NCBI GenBank assembly: GCA_004552485.1
Contig: SFOH01000031.1
Span: 1-25,764 of the forward strand
From: Bacteroidales bacterium
GTDB taxonomy: Bacteria; Bacteroidota; Bacteroidia; Bacteroidales; Muribaculaceae
DNA length: 25,764 nt
Direction of reading: 5' to 3'
Shown piece after piece: positions 1 through 7,483 of this stretch. Within the stretch, counting starts at the first letter, position 1. The number at the start of each line of letters is the position of its first letter. The translations under genes and the position numbers were made by a program. The notes beneath the pieces were generated by a model. The model was not told the origin of the DNA and ran no database searches. It saw only the letters and a list, made by a program, of their open reading frames with translations.

Positions 1-5
1 AAAGA

Positions 6-51
6 GCGCCGCGCCGAGACTCCTTCTGCGAGGATGGCTGCGGCGCGGCGC
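6..51 (-). terminator. Hairpin terminator after the secreted repeat protein
   Basis: An 11-bp perfect stem (GCGCCGCGCCG at 6-16 against CGGCGCGGCGC at 41-51) lies 43 bases past the stop codon of the minus-strand gene. On the minus strand the hairpin is followed by CTCTTT, a short U-rich tail. The loop is 24 bases, long for a classical terminator, so efficiency is uncertain. Confidence 0.6.
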
Positions 52-94
52 GGTTGTTATGAAGACAAGTCTTGAAATGTCGGGGTGTGGTGGG

Positions 95-1855
95 TTATTT
101 CACCAGCACTTTTGTGTCGTTGACCAGGTAGAGGCCGGGCTCGGCGGGGATGTTGAGCGCGGCGCCGGTGAGTGTGGCGTTGTTGAGGACGGTGCCGTTG
201 AGAGCGGATACGGTCACCGTGGTGCCTTCGGCGCCGCTGACGCGGATGATGCCTTTGCCGCCCTCGGCTTTGAAGGCCGTGGTGGCGTCAGAAGCGACAG
301 ACTCGGCGTCGGAGCCTTCAAACTTGTAGGCGATGGCGATGCCGCCCCAGCCGGTGGGCTTGGCCGACGAAACCTCGCCGAACTTGAAGACATTGTTGGC
401 GCGGGCGAGGACGACGGCGCGGCCGTTCTTGGAGTCGAAAGCGGCGCCGTAGGAGGTGGGTACGCCGGCGCAGGTGGCAAGGCCGGTGTGCACGGGGTTG
501 GCGAAGTCGGCGTCGAACTCGTCGAGGAAGAGGCCCTCTTTCATGACGTAGCCGTAGGCGTAGAGCTTATCCTTGTAGCCGAAGAGACCGGTGTAACCGC
601 CGATGCTCAGGCTGTTGCAGTAGCCCTTTGCGGCAGCGCCCGTGGCGGTGTCGATGTTGAGGATGTAGCCTTCGAGCATGGTGCCGGTGCTGGCGCAGAG
701 CTCGGTGCCGGAAGCGCCGGCGAAGCCGCCCGTCATGAGACCGGCCACGTAGAGATTGCCGCCGACCATCTCCAGGGCTTTGATCTGGGTGGTGTGCTTC
801 TTGCTCTTGTTGGGAGTTGCGGCGACGATGCTGAGGTATTTGGCGGAGAGGTCGGCGGTGGAAACGGCGCCGCTGAGGATGTTGTCGAGAGTATTGGTGA
901 ACGTGGCCTCCTTGCCGTCGAGGACGACTTTTTGGCCCTCGGCGCCGCTGGCGTTGCCGACGAAGTAGAGCGTGCCGTCGGCGATGGTCATTGCAGCGAT
1001 CTGGTCGCGGGTGTTCTCGCCGGAGAAGCGGGCGTGGGTGAGGTAGTTGCCGTTGTTGTCGAGCTTGATGAGGTATGTGCCGCCGGCAGCCTGCTGGGTG
1101 TCGCCGTTGTATGAGGCGATGTTGCGGGGCGAGAGGATGTAAGTGGCGTTCTTGTCGCCGGTGACAACCATGTTGGAGCGATAGTTGCCGGCGATGAAGA
1201 TGTTGCCGTCGGCATCGAGGGCCATGGCGTAGGGAGTGACGCCGTCAGAGGTGAGCTTCGAGGAGTTGCCGGAAGTGGCGGCGGGGAGGGGAAGCTGGTC
1301 CTGGGCGATGGACTTGGCCCACCGGATGGCGCCCTCGGCGCTTACTTTCACGAGCACCTGATTGTAGACGTGGGCGGAGTGGTTGAAGTCGTACAGGGCA
1401 ACTTCGGCGCCGGTGCCGTCAACGAGGGTGGGCACTTCGTAAGGGGCGTAATCGTTGACGCGGCCTTTGAGGAGAAGGTAGACGGAGCCGTCGGCGCCAA
1501 CCTGCACGGCACCGTTGGCGGAGTCGAACTCGCCGAGCATCGAGGAGAGCGCCCAGGCTTTGGTGCCGTCGGCATTGTGCTTGATGACGAGCAGGTTGCG
1601 GTTCTCGGAGGTGGAGTTGGTGGGCGCTCCGGTGGCTACGGTTGCGCTGTTGAAGGAGATGGCGTCGTCGGCGGTCTTGGAGCCGAAGTGGTTGTGTGTG
1701 ACGAACGAGCCGTCGGGGCATACAACGATGTGGCTTGAGGCGTCCTGCTGCAGGGGGCTGTCGATGAGGTAGTTCCACTCGTAGATGGGGGCAGCGGCCT
1801 GCGCGGCGGCTACGGCCAGCGAAAGAGTGAGGGCTGAAAGTAATGGTTTCTTCAT
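95..1855 (-). CDS. Secreted repeat protein with T9SS-like C-terminal domain
   Basis: A 586-residue exported protein. Residues 1-20 form a Sec signal peptide ending in AAAQA, with no lipobox. The body has repeated segments of the type 'ALDADGNIFIAGNYR' and 'VKVSAEGAIRWAKSIA', resembling SBBP/beta-propeller repeats. About the last 60 residues (from about 527) are a small beta domain ending GLYLVNDTKVLVK. That resembles the C-terminal sorting domain of type IX secretion substrates, which typically end in GxYxV...KvlVK. From the family pattern I infer an extracellular or cell-surface protein; the ligand is unknown. It stands alone, divergent from the TonB receptor gene, with a -7 element about 70 bases upstream of the ATG. 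The start is the first Met directly before the signal peptide. The sorting call is by resemblance only. Confidence 0.8.
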   Translation of the reverse strand: MKKPLLSALTLSLAVAAAQAAAPIYEWNYLIDSPLQQDASSHIVVCPDGSFVTHNHFGSKTADDAISFNSATVATGAPTNSTSENRNLLVIKHNADGTKAWALSSMLGEFDSANGAVQVGADGSVYLLLKGRVNDYAPYEVPTLVDGTGAEVALYDFNHSAHVYNQVLVKVSAEGAIRWAKSIAQDQLPLPAATSGNSSKLTSDGVTPYAMALDADGNIFIAGNYRSNMVVTGDKNATYILSPRNIASYNGDTQQAAGGTYLIKLDNNGNYLTHARFSGENTRDQIAAMTIADGTLYFVGNASGAEGQKVVLDGKEATFTNTLDNILSGAVSTADLSAKYLSIVAATPNKSKKHTTQIKALEMVGGNLYVAGLMTGGFAGASGTELCASTGTMLEGYILNIDTATGAAAKGYCNSLSIGGYTGLFGYKDKLYAYGYVMKEGLFLDEFDADFANPVHTGLATCAGVPTSYGAAFDSKNGRAVVLARANNVFKFGEVSSAKPTGWGGIAIAYKFEGSDAESVASDATTAFKAEGGKGIIRVSGAEGTTVTVSALNGTVLNNATLTGAALNIPAEPGLYLVNDTKVLVK

Positions 1856-1926
1856 AATGTGTTGGGAAATAGGATGTTATATTTGGTTAATGTTTTGCAT
1901 GCAGTCCGGTCCTTGAATCGGATGTG

Positions 1927-1934
1927 CAAAATTA
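1927..1934 (-). promoter_or_regulatory. Bacteroidetes -7 element for the secreted repeat protein
   Basis: The minus strand reads TAATTTTG, an exact match to TAnnTTTG. The -33 position (19-bp spacer) carries only TTTC, so the -33 box is weak. Transcription would start near 1920, leaving a leader of about 65 bases. Confidence 0.55.
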
Positions 1935-2028
1935 TAACGATTTCTGAAAGCGTGAAATACTCATTTTTGAGTAATTTTTCGGGACGTAGGGTGGGGCTCG
2001 CGGCACGCATTTTACCTAAAATATCGTA

Positions 2029-2059
2029 TTGTGCGCGAAGCGTAATAGGCGTAATTTTG
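2029..2059 (+). promoter_or_regulatory. Promoter of the TonB receptor / M16 peptidase operon
   Basis: TTG at 2029-2031, a 20-bp spacer, then TAATTTTG at 2052-2059: a full match to the Bacteroidetes sigma-ABfr consensus. Transcription should begin about 2065. This argues that translation starts at the ATG at 2093 and not at the in-frame ATG at 1859, which lies upstream of the promoter. Confidence 0.75.
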
Positions 2060-2092
2060 CAGGTAGTAAAAAAGAGTAGTAACCAATCATTT

Positions 2093-4696
2093 ATGCATAT
2101 CCTCAGAAACATTATAATTACTTTGCTCACAGCCTTTTGCGGCTGCCTGACGGCAATGTCCGCCCCGACTGCGCCCAAGGACACGGCCAGGGCTGACAGC
2201 ACAAAGGGCCGCAAGGTCGAGCAGCTGCGCGAGATTGTCGTGACAGCCAGCGAGGCGCGCGGCCTCACCTCCGGCAGCCGCATCGACCGTGCCGCTATGC
2301 AGCATCTCCAGCCCACCAGCTTCGCCGACCTCCTCGAGCTCATTCCCGGCAATGTCTCGAAGGACCCGGACATGGGCTCGGCCTCCACCATCACCCTGCG
2401 CGAGACGGGCGGCGTATCGGCCACGGGGCAGAAGACGGCCCTGGGTAACGACTACGCCATCACTTCGCTGGGCACATCGTTCGTGGTGGACGGCGCACCC
2501 GTCAACAACGACGCCAACCTGCAGTCGGTGCCCCTCAGCGGCGACTCGCCCTCGGACAAGCGCACGGTCGTGAACCGCGGCGTGGACATGCGCGCCCTCT
2601 CGACGGACAACATCGAGAGCGTGGAAGTGCTGCGCGGCATCCCCTCGGCCGAGTACGGCAACCTCACGTCAGGCGTGGTGAACATACGCCGCATCCGCCG
2701 CGCCACGCCGCTGACGGCACGTTTCAAGGCCGACCAGTATTCCAAACTCTTTTCGGCCGGTAAGGGCTTTAACACGGGCATCAACAAGGTCGTGAACGCC
2801 GACCTGGGATACCTCGACTCGAAGGTAGACCCCCGCGACAACCTCGAGAACTTCAAGCGCGTGAACGCCTCGCTGCGCACGTCGATGCAGTGGTTCGCTG
2901 CGCCCGCCAACTTCGACATGCGCCTGGCCCTCAACTTCAACACCACCGTCGACAATGCCAAGGCCGACCCCGATCTCAACTACCGCAAGGTTGACGAATT
3001 CAAGAGCACCGTCACCAACTGGAGCTTCAGCGGCGAATGGCGCCTCACGCTCAACCGCATCAACTGGCTGAAGAACATCACGCTCAACACTAATGTGAGC
3101 TACGAGAACGACCAGCTGACACGCCGCCGCCAGGTGGCGCCTCAGCGTGCCTCCGTGGCGCCCACGTCGATGAGCGCCGGCGTCCATGACGGTCAGTATC
3201 TCCTCGGCGAATACGTCGCCGACTTCCGCATGGACGGCAAGCCGGTGACCGTGTTCGTGAAAGCCAAGGGCGACGGCGCCGTGAGCTTCGGAACGCTCGC
3301 CCATAACTATAAACTCGGCGCGGACTGGAGCTTCTCGAAGAACTACGGCGACGGCCAGGTCTACGACCTGACGCGTCCGCTTTCGGCCTCGTGGACCACG
3401 CGCCCGCGCAAGTTCAGCGACATCCCCGCCATGAACACCGTTTCGGCATTCCTCGAGGACAACATCACCTTACTCCTGTCCAAAGGCCACAGCGTGGAGG
3501 CCCAGCTCGGCCTGCGCTCCATCCAGCTCGTCGGCCTGGACAAAGCCTACGACCTCAACGGCAAGCCTTACCTCGACCCGCGCTTCAATGTGATGTGGCA
3601 CCTGCCCGACCTCAACCGCGGCGGACACCCCGTGATGCTCACCCTGGCCGGCGGATGGGGCCTGTCAACGCGTATGCCTACAGCCGATTACCTCTTCCCG
3701 CAGCTCGTATACAACGACATCACCGAGCTGAACTATTACAACACCACCGACCCCATGAACCTCAGCCGCATCGTGCTGCGAACATACATCGACAACCCCG
3801 CCAACTACGGCCTCCGTCCCGCCCGCAACCGCAAGTGGGAGGTGCGCCTGGGCCTGGAGAGCGGCGGCTGGCGACTCTCCGCGACATACTTTCAGGAACG
3901 CCTCACCGACGGCTTCCGCTATTCGGCCTTCTATCAGTCCTACGCCTTCCGTCAGTACGATGCCACGGCCATTAACCCCACGGGACTGACGGCGCCTCCC
4001 GACATCGCCACGCTGCCCTACACCGACACCAAGCGCCTCGACGGTTATTCGCGCGTCACCAACGGCTCGAAGATTGAGAAGCGCGGCGTGGAGTTCACTC
4101 TCAACACTCCGCGTTGGCGCGCCATCGGCACCCGCCTCATCGTCACCGGCGCATGGTTCCGCTCGCTCTACTCCAACTCGCAGATGCTCTTTCGCACCGT
4201 CAGCGACGTCGTGGGCGACACCCCCGTCTCCAACCGCTACGTCGGTCTATACGACACCAACGACGGCCGCGTAAACAGCCAGCTGAACACCAACTTCACC
4301 TTCGACACGCAGGTGCCGCGCTGGGGACTGGTGTTCACAACCTCGGTACAGTGTATGTGGTATGTTCGCACACGCCGCCTCGCCGAGAACGGCACGCCCG
4401 CGCAGTATCTCAGCGTGGACGACGGCCAGCTGCATCCATTCACCCCGGCCGATGCCACGGACGTTATGCGCCAGTATCTCGTGCGCACCTACAACCCGCA
4501 GAGTTTCGAAACGCAGACCGTTCCCACAGCCCTCTACCTCAATCTCAAGGCCTCGAAGAAGATTGGCCGAGTGCTTACCGTCTCCGCCTTCGTCAACCGC
4601 ATCCTCGACTATCTGCCCTCCTATCAGAGCAATGGCCTGACCGTGCGCCGCTTCTCCGACGCCTACTTCGGCATGGAGGTGAATCTCACCATCTGA
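2093..4696 (+). CDS. TonB-dependent outer-membrane receptor
   Basis: An 867-residue receptor. The frame is open from 1859, but the promoter at 2029-2059 and the signal peptide MHILRNIIITLLTAFCGCLTA place the start at 2093. After the signal peptide comes a TonB-box-like segment (EQLREIVVTASEARG). A plug domain follows over roughly residues 50-210 (FADLLELIPGNVSKDPDMG; later NIESVEVLRGIPSAEYGNLTSG, the usual plug end). A long beta-barrel then runs to the end. There is no carboxypeptidase-regulatory N-terminal extension and no neighbouring SusD-like gene, so it is not a standard SusCD pair. It is the first gene of an operon with DUF4876, DUF6850 and M16 genes; the next gene begins 31 bases downstream. 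Family knowledge: energised uptake across the outer membrane via TonB. The substrate is unknown; the M16 partner makes a peptide or protein plausible. Confidence 0.92.
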   Translation: MHILRNIIITLLTAFCGCLTAMSAPTAPKDTARADSTKGRKVEQLREIVVTASEARGLTSGSRIDRAAMQHLQPTSFADLLELIPGNVSKDPDMGSASTITLRETGGVSATGQKTALGNDYAITSLGTSFVVDGAPVNNDANLQSVPLSGDSPSDKRTVVNRGVDMRALSTDNIESVEVLRGIPSAEYGNLTSGVVNIRRIRRATPLTARFKADQYSKLFSAGKGFNTGINKVVNADLGYLDSKVDPRDNLENFKRVNASLRTSMQWFAAPANFDMRLALNFNTTVDNAKADPDLNYRKVDEFKSTVTNWSFSGEWRLTLNRINWLKNITLNTNVSYENDQLTRRRQVAPQRASVAPTSMSAGVHDGQYLLGEYVADFRMDGKPVTVFVKAKGDGAVSFGTLAHNYKLGADWSFSKNYGDGQVYDLTRPLSASWTTRPRKFSDIPAMNTVSAFLEDNITLLLSKGHSVEAQLGLRSIQLVGLDKAYDLNGKPYLDPRFNVMWHLPDLNRGGHPVMLTLAGGWGLSTRMPTADYLFPQLVYNDITELNYYNTTDPMNLSRIVLRTYIDNPANYGLRPARNRKWEVRLGLESGGWRLSATYFQERLTDGFRYSAFYQSYAFRQYDATAINPTGLTAPPDIATLPYTDTKRLDGYSRVTNGSKIEKRGVEFTLNTPRWRAIGTRLIVTGAWFRSLYSNSQMLFRTVSDVVGDTPVSNRYVGLYDTNDGRVNSQLNTNFTFDTQVPRWGLVFTTSVQCMWYVRTRRLAENGTPAQYLSVDDGQLHPFTPADATDVMRQYLVRTYNPQSFETQTVPTALYLNLKASKKIGRVLTVSAFVNRILDYLPSYQSNGLTVRRFSDAYFGMEVNLTI

Positions 4697-4727
4697 CAAC
4701 AACAAAAACGACACATATATAAAAGGT

Positions 4728-6020
4728 ATGAACAGAATCAAAAATCTTGCGGCAGTGCTGGTGGCCGGTATGACCCTGCTGACCGCGGCCTGCTCCGACA
4801 GCCCAGGCTCGGGTAACGCCCCGGATGTCGCCGCCGCCATCACCGTTGAACGTCCCGCCGGCATGGAAGACGCCACCGTGACTTCGGAATCGCTCACGCT
4901 CACAAATGTGAACACCGGCATTGTCTCCACCTTCGGCTCGCTCAGCAACGTCAGCGTGGAGCCCGGCCTCTACGACTTGCGCTATGAGGCGCAGCTGACG
5001 CTGGCAAACGGCGCACACGCCCTCATGCATGCCGCCCGGACTTCCGTGACCATCTCCGAAGGCGCGGCGCCGATTGTGCTCGAGGCTTATGCCAACATCG
5101 AGAACGACGACCTCATCATCGCCGAGGTCTTCTTCACCGGCACCATCCAGCGCTCCGGCAACGACTATCACGGCGACGACTACATCAAGCTCTACAACAA
5201 CACCGACCATGTCATTTACGCAGACGGAATCACCATCTTCGAGACAAAGTTCACCACCACGCAGAAATATGAGCACACGCCCGACATTATGGGTGAGGCC
5301 ATGAACGTGCAGGCGCTCTACACCGTTCCCGGCAGCGGTACCGACCATCCCGTGCAGCCCGGCGAATACTTCCTCATCGCCGACACGGGCATCGACCACC
5401 GCGTGGCCAATCCCAACTCGTTCGACCTGCGTCATGCCGACTTCGAGTGGTACGACGTGTCGACCAAGCCCGGAAACCTGGACATCGACGGCCCGGACGT
5501 GCCCAACATGGACAAATGGTACTGCTACACGCTCTCCTACTGGATGCTCCACAACCGCGGCTTCAAGGCCTTCGGCATTGCCCGCATCCCCGTCGACTGC
5601 GACACGTATCTGACTGAGTATAAGTATCATTACGACTACACGTTGGTGACCGTGGCCGGCACCTTCCCCATGACGGCCGACGCCTACCGCCTGCCCAACG
5701 AGTGGATTGTCGACGTGGTCAACTGCTCCGTGCAGTCGCTATACGCGTGGAACCTCTGCGCGCCGGCCCTCGACAGCGGCTGGACATACTGCGGCACCGT
5801 CGACAAGGACAAGACGCGCTTCTTCCACAGCGTGCGCCGCAAGCTGCTGCGCATCGCCGACGACGGCCGCGTAATCCTCAAGGACACCAACAACTCGACC
5901 GACGACTTCAACCCCGGCGTCGTTGCCTCCGAGATAGAGCTGCAGGGTACGGCCATGGATGTGGACGGAACGCCCTGCACCCAAGTGACTTATGACGGCG
6001 TGAGGCCGGTGAAGAAATGA
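4728..6020 (+). CDS. DUF4876 family surface lipoprotein
   Basis: A 430-residue predicted lipoprotein. The signal peptide ends LLTAAC, with the lipid-bearing Cys at residue 22. An N-terminal beta domain (about 30-120) precedes a segment at about 125-260 that begins NDDLIIAEVFFTGT and continues GDDYIKLYNNTDHVIYADG. That pattern (a strand, then D-x-I-x-LYN, then a short loop with G) resembles lamin-tail (LTD) domains. The rest matches what I know as DUF4876, a Bacteroidetes family with no assigned reaction. No catalytic motif is visible. Its place between a TonB receptor and a DUF6850 barrel suggests an accessory subunit of the receptor at the cell surface, perhaps binding substrate. Its stop codon overlaps the next start by four bases (ATGA), so the two are probably translationally coupled. 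Confidence 0.8.
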   Translation: MNRIKNLAAVLVAGMTLLTAACSDSPGSGNAPDVAAAITVERPAGMEDATVTSESLTLTNVNTGIVSTFGSLSNVSVEPGLYDLRYEAQLTLANGAHALMHAARTSVTISEGAAPIVLEAYANIENDDLIIAEVFFTGTIQRSGNDYHGDDYIKLYNNTDHVIYADGITIFETKFTTTQKYEHTPDIMGEAMNVQALYTVPGSGTDHPVQPGEYFLIADTGIDHRVANPNSFDLRHADFEWYDVSTKPGNLDIDGPDVPNMDKWYCYTLSYWMLHNRGFKAFGIARIPVDCDTYLTEYKYHYDYTLVTVAGTFPMTADAYRLPNEWIVDVVNCSVQSLYAWNLCAPALDSGWTYCGTVDKDKTRFFHSVRRKLLRIADDGRVILKDTNNSTDDFNPGVVASEIELQGTAMDVDGTPCTQVTYDGVRPVKK

Positions 6021-7435
6021 GCACGGCAGCGATAGCGGCCGCGCTGGCCGTGGCCATCAGTCCGGCTGATAGCCTGATGTGGCAGGTGCCGGGGCAGGCG
6101 TTCGAGAATCCGGCAGTGAGGCAGTGGATGCTTCCGCACAGCTCGTCGAGCGTGGGCCTCACCGCCCGCGACGACCACCGCAACGGCGAGGCCGTGGCGA
6201 TGATGGGCACGGGCGAATCTGCCTGGGGCGTCGACGCGCGCAGCTTCATTAAGGCCGGGCTGTCGACAGTGTGGGGCACGGCTCAGTATGACAACGGCCG
6301 GCAGACCGGGCGCATCACTTGCGAGACGTCCGAGCCGGAGATGGTCTACCCCTATTTCACGGTCGACACCGTCGGCGGCCCGCTGCGCATGGAGCACTAT
6401 GCCTTCAGCGGCGGTTATGCCACGACCGCCGGCACCGATTCGCGCCTTGCATGGGGCGTGAGCGGCGGCTACCGCGCCGGCCTCTATTACCGCGCCACCG
6501 ATCCGCGTCCACGCAACACCACCGGCCTGCTCAACATCACAGCCGGCATCGGCTACCGCCTCTTCGGCGATTATTACGGCGCCGTTTCCGCCCGCTACAG
6601 CAAATATAAGCAGAGCAATGACATCGACTTCAAGAGTCAGATGGGCGTGGAGAAAATCTACCACTACACCGGCCTGGGCCAACACTACGTGCGCTTCGCC
6701 GGCGTGGGCTACGATAACGACTACTCCGGCCACGAATGGCAGGGTCAGCTGACGCTCTATCCCTCCGCCGGCCGCGGCTTCTCGGCGTCGGCGGCGCTGA
6801 GCCGTTACAGCGTCACGAAGATTCTCACCGAGCTCAACAAGCTGCCGCTGGCCAAGGCCGTTCAGTGGCGGTTTCGCGGACAGGCCGCATGGGTCGGCCG
6901 CGTCATCGGTGTGAGCTTTGACGCCGACGTGTGGCGCCGCCGTGGCTATGAGAACATCTTCGGCGACGCCTCCTCGGGCATCTATCCGCACATCGGCCGC
7001 TACCACCGGTTCAGCCACTGCGGCTATGTCTTCCGCGCCGGTGCCCTGGCCGAGCTCCACCCGCGGACTGCCACGCTCCTGAACCTCGGCGCCACGGCGG
7101 GACTCACCCGCAATGAGTTCTGCTACATGACGCCGCCGGAGACACGCCGCGCCGACGCTGCCCTCGTGCAGGCGTTGGCACGCATCACCATGCCATTTGC
7201 CGGGCGCTGGCGGCTCGGCCTGGGCGCAACATATCAGGGCTATCTCGCTTTTGACAAGCTCGATATCGACAACATCTACGGCCGCAACGTGCAGCGCCTC
7301 GGCGCCGATGCCTTGCTGTCAATGGCCCTCAACGCCAAGCTCACGCTGCGCCTCGCCGCCATGTACGCCCACACCGACTACGGCGCCGGCGTACGTGGGA
7401 ACAGCATGGCCTGTTCGCTGGCTGTCGTTTTCTAA
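6017..7435 (+). CDS. DUF6850 family outer-membrane beta-barrel protein
   Basis: A 472-residue protein rich in alternating aromatic/polar beta strands typical of outer-membrane barrels (YRAGLYYRATDPRPRNTTG, YGAVSARYSKYKQSND, LRLAAMYAHTDYGAG), ending in a strand SLAVVF with a terminal Phe as in many barrels. Position and content match the DUF6850 family that accompanies DUF4876 and TonB receptors in Bacteroidetes. The start is fixed at 6017: an in-frame stop lies at 5993-5995 and no other start intervenes. The N-terminus (MSTAAIAAALAVAIS) is hydrophobic but lacks the usual Lys/Arg, so the signal peptide is weak. The role is unknown; it probably forms a complex with the receptor and lipoprotein. 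The overlap with the upstream gene implies coupled expression. Confidence 0.78.
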   Translation: MSTAAIAAALAVAISPADSLMWQVPGQAFENPAVRQWMLPHSSSSVGLTARDDHRNGEAVAMMGTGESAWGVDARSFIKAGLSTVWGTAQYDNGRQTGRITCETSEPEMVYPYFTVDTVGGPLRMEHYAFSGGYATTAGTDSRLAWGVSGGYRAGLYYRATDPRPRNTTGLLNITAGIGYRLFGDYYGAVSARYSKYKQSNDIDFKSQMGVEKIYHYTGLGQHYVRFAGVGYDNDYSGHEWQGQLTLYPSAGRGFSASAALSRYSVTKILTELNKLPLAKAVQWRFRGQAAWVGRVIGVSFDADVWRRRGYENIFGDASSGIYPHIGRYHRFSHCGYVFRAGALAELHPRTATLLNLGATAGLTRNEFCYMTPPETRRADAALVQALARITMPFAGRWRLGLGATYQGYLAFDKLDIDNIYGRNVQRLGADALLSMALNAKLTLRLAAMYAHTDYGAGVRGNSMACSLAVVF

Positions 7436-7483
7436 CCTCTTGAAACGCAAATAAATATAATCATAAACCATAATCAATAAGTG

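Noticed and set aside
59..1114. 351-codon open frame on the plus strand
   Set aside because: It is antisense to the secreted repeat protein and encodes a low-complexity Gly/Val/Ala/Glu product typical of the reverse of a GC-rich gene; it has no signal peptide or recognisable domain.
1859..2092. 78-codon N-terminal extension of the TonB receptor
   Set aside because: It lies upstream of the promoter at 2029-2059, lacks a signal peptide, and would bury the real one.
5990..7060. 356-codon open frame on the minus strand
   Set aside because: Antisense to the DUF6850 gene and compositionally biased; no promoter or family resemblance.
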